Source: Verrucomicrobiia bacterium (GTDB lineage Bacteria; Verrucomicrobiota; Verrucomicrobiia; Verrucomicrobiales; Akkermansiaceae). Taken from it: a stretch of DNA of 64,000 nucleotides. Below are positions 34,771-44,500 of this stretch, one piece after another. Position 1 is the first letter of the stretch; each line of letters opens with the position of its first letter. Under the pieces are notes generated by a model, which had not been told where the DNA came from, did not search any database, and was given only the letters and a program-made list of their open reading frames with translations. The stretch lies in the NCBI GenBank assembly GCA_030431475.1, contig JAUIJD010000003.1, positions 1 through 64,000 of the forward strand, in the 5' to 3' direction. Made by a program: the position numbers and the translations under genes.

Positions 34771-36339
34771 ATGACCTTTCCGCGCAAAATCGGTCTGCTG
34801 CTGATCCTGGTCGCACTGGTCGCCACCGGGGCCGAGTTCGCGGGGCTCCAGCTCCCGTCGCTGCGCTGGTTCTTCGGTTTCGATGCCGACCCCAACAAGC
34901 TGGGGGACGGAGCGTGGTACGAGTGGCAGGGGCGGATCATCGGGCTGATCCTGTGCGGGGCGATGCTCCTGAGCGGCTCGCTGATGATCGCGCTGGGCGG
35001 GAAGTTCCACTGGAATCCCCTGACGCTGCGCAAGCTCGAGCGGTTCCGCTCGATCGGGCGCGGCTACTTCGCCTTCCGGGTGCTGTTGTTCCTGCTGGTC
35101 CTGGCACTGCTCGACCAGGTGCTCGTCGGGAAGCGGGCGCTGGCCGTCCGCCATGAAGGGCAGTGGCATTTCCCCGCGTTTCGCGAGAATCCCTATCCGG
35201 AAACCACCTTCGGCGGCGAGGGTGACGAGGAAACGAACTACCGCCAGCTCCGCGAGCGCGCCGAGGGCACCGAAACGCTGGTGATCATGCCGCCGGTGCC
35301 GTGGGATCCGACCTTCGACTCGGACGACCAGATGGAGCGCACGCTGCCGTTGGTCGAGGGGCGGATCCGCGAGCCCGATGGCAAGGCCGCCTACAACGGC
35401 TACGCCTTCCAGTATCAGGAGAGGGACGACGACAGCGAGGGCCCGGACCAGCTCCTGCGCGAGGGCCGCGTGCGCGACGGTCAACTGCGGTGGACCGTGG
35501 AGGTTTATGGTCCCGATGGGGAACCGGCCGGGCGCGAGACGTGGAAGGACGGGGAGGTCGTGTCGAGCGAGCTGCCGGACGGATTCGTCGCACCCGAAGG
35601 CGGGAAGTGGGTCCGCAAGATCTACCCGCCGCTGCCGCCGAGTTGGGAGCGTCGGCACTACCTCGGCACCGACAAGAAGGGCTGGGACATCGCGGCGCAG
35701 CTCTACGGAGGGCTGCAGGTCATCTTCAAGGCGGCCACGATCTATCTCGTCCTCACCTACGGCATCGGCATCACCTTCGGCTGTCTGATGGGTTACTTCG
35801 GCGGGCTCTACGACCTCGTGATGCAGCGCATCATGGAGATCATGCTCAACGTGCCCTTCCTGCTGGTGGTGATGATCATCTCGGCGAACATCGGGCGCGA
35901 CAACATCACGCTCGGCACGATCCTCCTGATCTTCTGCATTTTCTCGTGGATCCAGGTGGCGATCTACCTGCGGACCTCGACCTACAAGGAGAAGGCCCGC
36001 GACTACGCCAGCGCGGCCCGTGTGCTCGGGGCCGGGACACCGAGGGTGATCTTCCGGCACATCCTTCCCAATGCGGTGGCGACCATCGTCACGCTCGTGC
36101 CCTTCAGCGTGTCGGCGGTGATCACGGCGCTCACCGCGCTGGATTTCCTCGGTTTCGGGTTGCCCGATTCCTACCCGAGCTGGGGCCGGGTGCTCAACGA
36201 CGGGGTGGAGAACCTGAGTTCCCCTTGGATCGTCAGCTCGGTCTTCGCCATGCTGGTCGTCCTGCTGCTCACCATCACCTTCATCGGCGAGGCCATCCGC
36301 GAGGCCTTCGACCCGAAGAAATTCACCACCTACCAATGA
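34771..36339 (+). CDS. ABC transporter permease, YejE-like, with large inserted extracytoplasmic region
   Basis: A 522-residue permease, far larger than E. coli YejE (341). Three hydrophobic segments precede the segment FPAFRENPYPETTFGGEG, a YejE hallmark. An inserted region (about 165-290) follows, containing YGPDGEPAGRETWKDGEVV, like a MORN-type repeat. The canonical GTDKKGWDIAAQLYGGLQV entry to the permease core comes next, with the EAA loop YASAARVLGAGTPRVIFRHI. The gene ends EAIREAFDPKKFTTYQ. It is spaced 1 bp from the yejB-like stop and overlaps the next gene by 4 bp. Confidence 0.88.
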   Translation: MTFPRKIGLLLILVALVATGAEFAGLQLPSLRWFFGFDADPNKLGDGAWYEWQGRIIGLILCGAMLLSGSLMIALGGKFHWNPLTLRKLERFRSIGRGYFAFRVLLFLLVLALLDQVLVGKRALAVRHEGQWHFPAFRENPYPETTFGGEGDEETNYRQLRERAEGTETLVIMPPVPWDPTFDSDDQMERTLPLVEGRIREPDGKAAYNGYAFQYQERDDDSEGPDQLLREGRVRDGQLRWTVEVYGPDGEPAGRETWKDGEVVSSELPDGFVAPEGGKWVRKIYPPLPPSWERRHYLGTDKKGWDIAAQLYGGLQVIFKAATIYLVLTYGIGITFGCLMGYFGGLYDLVMQRIMEIMLNVPFLLVVMIISANIGRDNITLGTILLIFCIFSWIQVAIYLRTSTYKEKARDYASAARVLGAGTPRVIFRHILPNAVATIVTLVPFSVSAVITALTALDFLGFGLPDSYPSWGRVLNDGVENLSSPWIVSSVFAMLVVLLLTITFIGEAIREAFDPKKFTTYQ

Positions 36340-38543
36340 TGCGACGACTCCTGTGGATGCCCATCGCGCTGGCCGCCGCCCTGGTGGCCGGCTGTCGCGA
36401 CGCGCGGAGTCACGATCCGTACGACAACACCGCGGAGCGCGAGGCCTTCCACGAGCGATACAACCGCGAGACCCGCGAGCGCCTGAACGAACAGAAGGCC
36501 GAGCTCGAGAAGGCCCTGGCGGGGGATCTCCCGGAGGCCGAGCGGGCCGAGAACCAGAAGTTGCTCGACGAGCTCGTCGAACGTCTCAAGCGGCCCGACT
36601 ACTTCGAGATCCTCACCGAGGCCGACCTGCCGGCGGGGCTCGAGTGGACGACCAATCTCGAGCCTCCGGACCTGGGTTCGCCGGACGCGGAGAAGGGCGG
36701 CACCCTCCACACCTTCATTCCCGGAGGCGGCTATCCACCGACCATCCGCTCCTGCGGAAAGGAGGCGAACAATTCCTTCCGGTCCTATCACTGGGACGAG
36801 ATCGAGATGGGGCCCGTGGGCGTGCATCCCAACACCGGCGAGGTGATCCCGGGGCTGGCCGACCGGTGGGCCGTCGCCGAGGACGGGCGCAGCGTCTACT
36901 TCCACATTGATGACGACGCCCGTTGGTCCGACGGCCGCGAGGTGGTCGCGGGCGACTGGTTGATGAGCTTCTACGTCTACCTCTCGCCCTACCTCTCCGA
37001 GGCCTTCTACCGCATCTACTATGGCGAGCAGTTCTGGGGCGTCTCGACCTACGGCGACGACTACCTGTGCATCCGGCTCGCGTATCCGAAGCCGATGGCG
37101 CCGTACTTCGCGGCCATCCCCCCGCTTCAGCAGGAGTTCTACCGCGAGTTCGGGCCCGACTTCGAGGAGCGCTACAACTGGCGGCCGCGGCCGACCACCG
37201 GCGCCTACCGCATCCGCGAGGAGGATATCCAGAAGGGGCGGTCGATCGCGCTGACCCGTGTCGAGGACTGGTGGGCGAAGGACCGCAAGTACTACCGGAA
37301 TCGTTTCAACGTCGACCGCATCGAGTTCCGCCAGGTCCGGGACGAGGAGAAGATCTTCCAGATGTTCCTGCAGGGCGACATCGACATTTACACGCTGGGG
37401 GACCCGAAGAAGTGGTATGAAGGCACCGAGGTGGAGCCGGTGTTCAAGGGCTACATCGAGCGCGCCACCTTCTACAACGACTACCCGCGTCCGTCGCGGG
37501 GCCTCTATTTCAACCTGAGCCGGCCGCTGCTCGGAAACCGCGACATCCGCATCGGCCTTTCCCATGCGACCAACTGGGAGAAGGTGATCGAGATCGACCT
37601 GCGGGGTGATGCGGAGCGCCTGAACCTGCTCAACGAGGGCTATGGCGATATTTCGAACCCGAACGTGAAGGCCCGGGGCTTCTCGATCCCGAAGGCCCGC
37701 GAGGCCTTCGCCCGCGCCGGGTTCACCGAGATCGGTCCGGACGGCATCCTGCAGAACGAGAAGGGGCGGCGGCTGTCGTTCACGATCAGCTACTACAAGA
37801 TTCCGGTGCTCCAGCAGATGATGCTGCGGGTCAAGGAGGAGGCCCGGAAGGCCGGCGTGGAGTACAAGCTGGAGGCGCTCGACCCGGTCACCGGTTTCCA
37901 GAAGACCTCGCGCAAGGAGCACGAGATCGCCTTCGCCGGTTGGGCCGTCAGCCCGCCTTTCCCGGACTACTACCAGCAGTTCCACTCGAAGGAGGCGTAT
38001 GTGCCGGGCACCACCCAGCCGCGGCCGATGACCAACAATATCTCGGTCTTCGCCGATCCCGAGGTCGATCCGATTCTTGAGGCCAACCGGAATGCCCGGA
38101 GCTACGAGGCGATGAAGGAGACGAGTTGGGAGCTGGAGGAGATCTTCCACGACCGCGCCGTATGGATTCCCTCCTACCAGCGGCCCTACTACCGCGTCGG
38201 CTACTGGCGCTGGGTCCGCTGGCCGGACGACTTCAACGTCCGGGTCGCCTACCTGCCCGAGGAGGCGCACGTCCATTGGATCGACCAGAAGGTGAAGGAG
38301 GAGACTCTCGAAGCGATGCGTGAGGGCCGCAGCTTCGAGGAGCGGTATCTCCTCTTCGATCAGTATCGTCATGGTCGGCCGGAGGCGGATGCCGGGGAGC
38401 CGGGCGCCGACTCCGTTGCGGAAACGGACGGCGATGACGCCGGGAACGAGGCGGAGAATGGAGGCGAGGACGAGGGCGAGGGCAACGAGCCGGATCCTGG
38501 GGACGAGCCGGCACCCGAACCGATGGAGGAGGACGAGTCGTGA
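36336..38543 (+). CDS. Peptide ABC transporter substrate-binding lipoprotein with acidic tail
   Basis: A 735-residue lipoprotein (signal MMRRLLWMPIALAAALVAGC, Cys20). After a helical, charged segment (about 35-90) comes a family 5 binding-protein domain: GGTLHTFIPGGGYPPTIRSC, VHPNTGEVIPGLADRWAVAE, VVAGDWLMSFYVYLSP and RDIRIGLSHATNWEKVIEID. The last ~45 residues are almost all acidic, Gly and Pro (DGDDAGNEAENGGEDEGEG and PEPMEEDES), an unusual tail for a binding protein. It acts with the two Yej-like permeases. Two in-frame ATGs (36336, 36339) both overlap the previous stop. Confidence 0.88.
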   Translation: MMRRLLWMPIALAAALVAGCRDARSHDPYDNTAEREAFHERYNRETRERLNEQKAELEKALAGDLPEAERAENQKLLDELVERLKRPDYFEILTEADLPAGLEWTTNLEPPDLGSPDAEKGGTLHTFIPGGGYPPTIRSCGKEANNSFRSYHWDEIEMGPVGVHPNTGEVIPGLADRWAVAEDGRSVYFHIDDDARWSDGREVVAGDWLMSFYVYLSPYLSEAFYRIYYGEQFWGVSTYGDDYLCIRLAYPKPMAPYFAAIPPLQQEFYREFGPDFEERYNWRPRPTTGAYRIREEDIQKGRSIALTRVEDWWAKDRKYYRNRFNVDRIEFRQVRDEEKIFQMFLQGDIDIYTLGDPKKWYEGTEVEPVFKGYIERATFYNDYPRPSRGLYFNLSRPLLGNRDIRIGLSHATNWEKVIEIDLRGDAERLNLLNEGYGDISNPNVKARGFSIPKAREAFARAGFTEIGPDGILQNEKGRRLSFTISYYKIPVLQQMMLRVKEEARKAGVEYKLEALDPVTGFQKTSRKEHEIAFAGWAVSPPFPDYYQQFHSKEAYVPGTTQPRPMTNNISVFADPEVDPILEANRNARSYEAMKETSWELEEIFHDRAVWIPSYQRPYYRVGYWRWVRWPDDFNVRVAYLPEEAHVHWIDQKVKEETLEAMREGRSFEERYLLFDQYRHGRPEADAGEPGADSVAETDGDDAGNEAENGGEDEGEGNEPDPGDEPAPEPMEEDES

Positions 38544-39541
38544 GTGAGAGCATTCTTGAAGTCCGCGACCTGATCACCGCCTTCGACACCGAGGGCGGCC
38601 TCGTCCGGGCGGTGGACAAGGTGAACTTCGCCGTGCCCAGGGGAGGGACGCTCGGGATTGTCGGGGAGTCGGGCTGCGGCAAGAGCGTGACCGCGATGTC
38701 GATCATCCGGCTGCTGCCCCAGCCGGCCGGCCGCATCCTCCAGGGGGAGGTGACGTTCAAGGGGCGGGACCTGACCAAGGTGTCGCCGCGGGAGATGCGC
38801 AAGGTCCGCGGCGGGGAGATCGGTGTGATTTTCCAGGAGCCGATGACCGCGCTCAATCCGGTCCACCGGATCGGCAAGCAGCTGACGGAGTGCTTCCTGC
38901 TGCACAAGAAGATGAGCAAGCGCGAGGCCTGGGAGGCGTCGATCGAGATGCTCCGCCTGGTCCGCATTCCCGCACCGGAACAGCGGATTGGCGACTATCC
39001 GCACCAGCTTTCCGGAGGAATGCGCCAGCGGGTGGTGATTGCCATGGCGCTGGCCTGCCGGCCCGATCTGGTGATTGCCGACGAGCCGACCACGGCCCTG
39101 GACGTCACGGTGCAGGCGCAGATCCTCGACCTGATGAAGCGCCTTCAGAACGAGCTCGGGATGTCGATGATTCTCATCACGCACGATCTCGGGGTGATCG
39201 CCGAGAGCTGCGACGAGGTGGTGGTGATGTATGCGGGACGGGTGGTGGAGAAGGCGCCGGTCAAGGAGCTGTTCGCCAATCCGCTGCATGCATACACGCG
39301 TGGCCTGTTGGCCTCGATTCCGCGCATTGAAACCACGCCGAAGACCGAGCTGCCCGTGATCCCGGGCATGGTGGCGGGGTTGAAGGATTTCGTGCCCGGG
39401 TGCCGCTTCTGCCAGCGCATGGAGCGACGCGGGCCGAGCTTGCGCGAGCGGCCGGCGTTCATCGAGGCGAGCCCGGGTCACTGGGTGGAGGCTTGTCCGG
39501 TCTGCTACGGGGAATCTGGTACGAAAGGGGGCGGGGCATGA
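38540..39541 (+). CDS. Oligopeptide-type ABC transporter ATP-binding protein (OppD/DppD-like)
   Basis: A 333-residue ATPase with Walker [10 protein letters not shown]-loop VIFQEP, signature LSGGMRQR, Walker [12 protein letters not shown] and the H-loop ITHD, followed by the C-terminal oligopeptide-transporter extension. The extension has Cys residues ([15 protein letters not shown]), as expected for OppD-type subunits that carry an iron-sulfur-like Cys cluster. It starts with GTG at 38540, overlapping the preceding stop (GTGA). It powers the adjacent Yej-like permeases and possibly also the divergent OppB/OppC set, which lacks its own ATPases. Confidence 0.92.
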   Translation: MSESILEVRDLITAFDTEGGLVRAVDKVNFAVPRGGTLGIVGESGCGKSVTAMSIIRLLPQPAGRILQGEVTFKGRDLTKVSPREMRKVRGGEIGVIFQEPMTALNPVHRIGKQLTECFLLHKKMSKREAWEASIEMLRLVRIPAPEQRIGDYPHQLSGGMRQRVVIAMALACRPDLVIADEPTTALDVTVQAQILDLMKRLQNELGMSMILITHDLGVIAESCDEVVVMYAGRVVEKAPVKELFANPLHAYTRGLLASIPRIETTPKTELPVIPGMVAGLKDFVPGCRFCQRMERRGPSLRERPAFIEASPGHWVEACPVCYGESGTKGGGA

Positions 39542-40560
39542 GCGATCTGCTGAAGGTGGAGAACCTCAAGATGCACTTCCCGGTGCATGGCGGGGTGATG
39601 ATGCGCCAGACCGGGGCGGTGCGGGCGGTCGACGGGGTCTCGCTGTCGATCCGGCCGGGCGAGACGCTCGGATTGGTCGGTGAATCGGGCTGTGGAAAGT
39701 CGACGCTGGGCAAGGCGATCGTCCGGCTGCTCAAGCCGACGGCGGGAAGGATCGAGTTCGAGGGCGTGGACATCACCAACCTCGGCACCGCCGCCGTGCG
39801 CCCGCTGCGGCGGGACATGCAGATGGTTTTCCAGGACCCGGTGGAATCCCTCAATGCCCGCCACAGCGTGCGGGAGATCCTCGAGGAGCCGTACATCATC
39901 CATGGCGGCATGCCGTCGGCGGAGCGGCGCAAGCGCGTGGGTGAGCTGCTCGACCGGGTCGGCCTGCCGGCGACCAGCGCCGATCGCTACCCCTTCGAGT
40001 TCTCCGGCGGCCAGCGCCAGCGGATCGGCATCGCCCGCGCCCTGGCGCTCAATCCGAAGCTGATCATCTGCGACGAGCCGGTGTCGGCGCTCGACGTGTC
40101 GGTGCAGTCGCAGGTCCTCAACCTGCTGCTCGAGCTGCAGCGTGAGATGGGGCTCGCCTACCTCTTCATCGCCCACGACCTGGCGGTGGTGAAGCACATC
40201 TCCGACCGGGTCGCGGTGATGTACCTCGGCAAGATCGTCGAGATGGCCGACTCGGAAACGATCTACCGCGAGCCCAAGCACGCCTACACCAAGGCGCTGC
40301 TGTCGGCGATTCCTCACCCGGACCCGACGCGCGAGGTCGACCGGGTGCTGCTCGAGGGGGATGTGCCGTCGCCCATCGATCCGCCGAAGGGCAGCGCCTT
40401 CGGTCATCGCATCGCGCATCCGCGCTACGACGAGACGATCGGCAAGGAGCTTCCACTGGTGGAGATTTCCCCGGATCACTGGGTCGCCGCCGATCCGTGC
40501 TGCCTCGAGGGCGAGGACCTGAAGCGGGCCGAGGCGCTCATGGCCGGTGTCAGCGGGTGA
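39538..40560 (+). CDS. Oligopeptide-type ABC transporter ATP-binding protein (OppF/DppF-like)
   Basis: A 340-residue ATPase with Walker [10 protein letters not shown]-loop MVFQDP, signature FSGGQRQR, Walker [12 protein letters not shown] and H-loop IAHD, and the oligo_HPY-type C-terminal extension starting [19 protein letters not shown]. The C-terminal region that in OppF is CxFxxRCP-like is here [13 protein letters not shown], with the Cys pattern lost. It overlaps the upstream ATPase gene by 4 bp (ATGA). Its 3' end overlaps the convergent homocysteine methyltransferase gene by 11 bp. Confidence 0.92.
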   Translation: MSDLLKVENLKMHFPVHGGVMMRQTGAVRAVDGVSLSIRPGETLGLVGESGCGKSTLGKAIVRLLKPTAGRIEFEGVDITNLGTAAVRPLRRDMQMVFQDPVESLNARHSVREILEEPYIIHGGMPSAERRKRVGELLDRVGLPATSADRYPFEFSGGQRQRIGIARALALNPKLIICDEPVSALDVSVQSQVLNLLLELQREMGLAYLFIAHDLAVVKHISDRVAVMYLGKIVEMADSETIYREPKHAYTKALLSAIPHPDPTREVDRVLLEGDVPSPIDPPKGSAFGHRIAHPRYDETIGKELPLVEISPDHWVAADPCCLEGEDLKRAEALMAGVSG

Positions 40561-41455
40561 GCGCGCACAGGTGCTCGACCGAGGTGCCGCAGCAGCCGCC
40601 GAGGATGGAAACTCCGTGCTCGCGATGAAGCTCAAGCATGTCGGCCGCCCAGGTGTCCACCGGGTCGGCGACGGTGGACGATGAACCGTCGAGCACCGTG
40701 ACGTCGCGGGACGAGCCGTTGGCCTGGATGCCGACGAGCCGTTCAAGCGATCCCGCCGGACAGGTTTTCAGCAGGAAGCGCGGGTGGGTGCAGTTGACGA
40801 AGTAGCCGAGCGGCGGGCGAGGCACCACGGTGTCGATCCGGTCCATCGCCTCGGGCAGCGGGGTGCCGTCGAGCACGCGGCCGTCGGTGCCGGTGCAGAA
40901 GCTGAGCAGGTAGGGCTTGGCGGTGGCCCCCATGGCCTGAGCAATGCCAGCGGCCTCATCCACCGAAGGCAGGGTCTGGGCGAGCAGGAAGTCGGCATCG
41001 GTGCCGGAGAGTTCGTCGATTTGGGCAGTGTGGAACCGCTCGGCGGTGGCGGCGTCCGGTGCCAGGTCGGGACGATAGCAGTCGCTGCGGGGACCGGTCA
41101 GGGCACCGACGAGAACCGGGGGATCGTCCGGCCGGGAGGTGTCGTCGCGAAGCTCGATGAGGAAGCGGACGGCATCCCGGTTGATCGTGGTCGGAACCCC
41201 GGCGGCCGCGATCCGTTCGGGATCGAGGCGCCAGGTCGGGGCGGTCAGCAGCAGCGGCAGGCCGGCGTCGCGGGCGGTGGACTGGTATTCGCGGTAGATC
41301 GACATCAGCTCGCGTCGCGCCGTGTCGGGTCCGTAGATCAGGGGCGTGTTGTAGAGGGTCGGGTGAAGTTCGATCCCGGGCCGGCGCCTGAGGCGCTCGG
41401 TGACGGCGCATTCCGCGAGAATCCGGGGATGGCGTTGGAGAAGGCGTTCGAGCAT
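40550..41455 (-). CDS. Homocysteine S-methyltransferase family protein
   Basis: A 301-residue protein of the betaine/S-methylmethionine-homocysteine methyltransferase type. It has the zinc-binding cysteines C222 (in YFVNCTHP) and the pair C288-C289 (in [13 protein letters not shown]), and an N-terminal barrel start with LYNTPLIYG. It transfers a methyl group to homocysteine or a related thiol in the cytosol. The donor (S-methylmethionine, SAM or another) cannot be told. The reading frame is open for kilobases upstream because of the divergent large gene's codon bias, but the ATG at 41455 starts the recognisable domain. A palindrome (41528-41544) lies in the divergent gap. Confidence 0.85.
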   Translation of the reverse strand: MLERLLQRHPRILAECAVTERLRRRPGIELHPTLYNTPLIYGPDTARRELMSIYREYQSTARDAGLPLLLTAPTWRLDPERIAAAGVPTTINRDAVRFLIELRDDTSRPDDPPVLVGALTGPRSDCYRPDLAPDAATAERFHTAQIDELSGTDADFLLAQTLPSVDEAAGIAQAMGATAKPYLLSFCTGTDGRVLDGTPLPEAMDRIDTVVPRPPLGYFVNCTHPRFLLKTCPAGSLERLVGIQANGSSRDVTVLDGSSSTVADPVDTWAADMLELHREHGVSILGGCCGTSVEHLCALTR

Positions 41456-41527
41456 GGTCCGAAGGGAAGGGCGGCGGGGCCGGTCGGGCAAGGCCGGGGC
41501 GGAGAATTCGGTGGGTAACATTCCGGC

Positions 41528-41544
41528 GGCAAACGTCGTTTGCC
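41528..41544. promoter_or_regulatory. Palindrome in a divergent intergenic gap (possible operator)
   Basis: GGCAAAC-GTC-GTTTGCC is a perfect 7+7 dyad midway between the divergent homocysteine methyltransferase and PhoD-type genes. It could be a regulator site. Nothing else identifies the regulator. Confidence 0.3.
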
Positions 41545-41584
41545 TTTCGGGTGGCGTCTCCTCCAAGGCGCTCGTAGGCTGACG

Positions 41585-44500
41585 ATGAAATCCATGATGA
41601 AGCGACTTTTCCCCGCGCTGCTGCTGGCGGCGCCCGGCTGGCTGGCGGCCGCCCCGATCGAGATCGTGAACCCCTCCGGCGAGGTCAACAACGGGATCGA
41701 CCGGACCAGCATCGCCGACGCCTCGGTGATCGGCTGGGATGCGGACGGAGGCACGGCGCAGGTGATCGACGGCGGGACCGACTACGGCAACGGCCGGTGG
41801 CGGCTGACCATCGAGGACAGTGCGGAGGCGTTCCAGATGACCTCGCACGAGATCGTTGCGGGCGATGCGTTTTCGCTGCGCTTCGATGCGGCGATGTTCG
41901 CCGGCAACCTGCCCGGAGAGGATTTCGTTCCGGACCTCACCCTGGTCGGGCCGGGGGTGAGAAACGGGGATTTCAATTCCGGAACGGGAGGGTCGGGAGA
42001 CTGGAGCTTCGCGGAGACCGCGGAGTGGTTCAACCTCGCGGGGAACCAGGCGACGCAGGCGACGCGGACGAACGTTGGTTTCGACGGTACCCGCAATGCG
42101 GTCCTCGCCCAAGGCGGGAGCCGGCAGTTCGGCGTCGATACCGGTCACACGCTGTCCACCGGGGAACGTTTTCAGGCGAGCTTCGTCTGGCGGGACGCCT
42201 CGAACTGGGACGATGCCACCGATGTCGTGCGGGTGATCCTTTACACCACGGGCAACGACCAGATCGACGGAGCCCGCACCGTCCTCGAAACGCTCGACGC
42301 ACCGGTTTCGACGACGGACAGCACCTACGAGCCGGCGGTGCTGACCTTCGGTCCGGTTCCCGCCCTGGCGGCGGGCAAGCGGCTCTTTGCGATGTTCGAG
42401 GGGATCGGCAACGGCGGCTTTGCCCGGCTCGACAACTTCACGCTCCAGCGCGGCACGGTCGGCAGTGGCGTGCCGGATCGCCAGATCATCGCCGAGCTGT
42501 ACGTCGATGACGGCGGTGCCCGGCTGCCGGTGGCCTCGCGGACCTACGACTTCAAGACGCCGTTCATCGGGTCCTGGGACCACTACCACCTCGCGGTGCC
42601 GGCCGGTGCGCTGGACGCCCATGCGGGGGAAACCGTGGGTGTGAGATTTCGTTCGAACGGGCAGGCGGTCGGAAACTTCCAGAGTTTCGACAAGGTCCGT
42701 CTCGACGTCTGGCCGGATTCGCCGCCGGACGGCTCGTTTGCCGACGATTGGAACAGCACGCCCGACCAGGTCTGGGCCGGGCCGGGCTACTGGGCGAACC
42801 GCCTCCAGGACTGGGAGGTGGACAGCGGCCGCGTGAACTGCATCCGCACCGGCCGCGACCGCCGGACGCTCCATCGCGCCGGCACCAGCGTGCGCGGGCA
42901 TGGCGGGGATTTCTCGCTCTCGGTTCGCACCGGCCTGCATCTCGGAAGCCTCAGCAGCGGCGCGCGGACCGGCTTTCTGGTGGGAGCCGCGCCGGCGCTC
43001 GACTGGCGGGGCGCATTGCTCGTCCATGACGGTCTCGGACGCGACTTCGGCCTGTTCGTTGGTCTCGACGGGAACGGCACGCCGGTGATCGAGGACTACG
43101 GGACGGGTTCGGTGACCGCGATCGCGACGGGCGTGACCCCGGTGGGGGGCTTCGTCGAGGGCAGCCGCCTCGAGTTCGACGCCACCTATGCCTCGGGAAG
43201 CTACCTGCTCGAGCTGTCGGTTTACGATCCCTCGGACACCTTGTTGGGCAGCGTGAGCACCGCGGTGCCCTCCGACCGGGTGCTGGGAAACTTCGGACTG
43301 CTCAGCCACCGGGGTGGAAACTCGGCCGCCTTCTGGTTCGATGACTTTTCCGGCAGCGGCGGCGCCCTCCAGGAGGAGCCCGAGCGCCACCTCGCGATCC
43401 TCGGGGCGATGTACACGCTCAGCCGCGGCACGCTCAACCTGACGGCCCAGCTTTCCCCGGTCGATCTGGCGACGACCCCGCCCGTGGCCTTGGAGATCTG
43501 GGAGAACGAGGCCTGGCAGGAGATCGCCACCGTTCCCATCGACAACACCGACAGCACCTCGTCCTACACCGCCACCTTCCGGGTGCCGAACTGGGACGTG
43601 ACGATCGACCGCGAGTACCGGATCCGCGTCGATCTCGGCGGCACTTCCTACTACTGGGCCGGTCTCACGCGCAAGGACCCGGTGGAGAAGGAGGAGCTGG
43701 TGGTGGCCGCGATCACCTGCCAGCGGATCTCCGACGGCAACATCCAGAACGACGGCACCGACTGGTCGCCGGTGGGCATCTGGCACCCGCACAACGACTG
43801 CTACGGGCACCTGACCAAGCACCTGCCCGACCTGCTGGTCGCGCTGGGGGACCAGATCTACGAGGGCCAGCCGACGCCCGAGGACAGCAATGACGACTTC
43901 ATTCGTCAGCATGACTACCTCTACAAGTGGTATCTCTGGGTCCTGCAGGCGCGGGAGGTCACGCGGCGGATGCCGACCATTGCGATGCCCGATGACCACG
44001 ACATCTACCAGGGGAACCTCTGGGGTGAGAGCGGCATCGCCACCGCCAACCAGAACAGCGGCGGCTACGAGGAGCCCGCGCCCTGGGTGAAGATGACCGA
44101 GCGCACCCAGTGCAGCCACCTGCCCGCGCCCGACCCCTACAATCCCGTCCAGCCGGCGCCGCCGGTCAACCAGGGGATCGAGGTCTATTTCACCGCGATG
44201 ATCTACGGCGGGGTCGGCTTCGCCGTGATCGAGGACCGCAAGTTCAAGACCGGGCCGCAGAATCCTCCCGTCGACCTCGAGCAGCAGTTCCTGATCGGCA
44301 ACCGGCAGAAGGACTTCCTGCGGGCCTGGGCCGACGACTGGGACGGGCAGGCGATGAAATGCGTGGTCTCGCAGTCGCCCTTCGGGAACCTCCACACCCA
44401 TGCCGGCGGCGGCTACAACTTCAACCTGAACGACAAGGACACCCACGGCTGGCCGGTGCATCGGCGGAACGAGGTGTGGGAGTTGCTGCGGCTGACCCGG

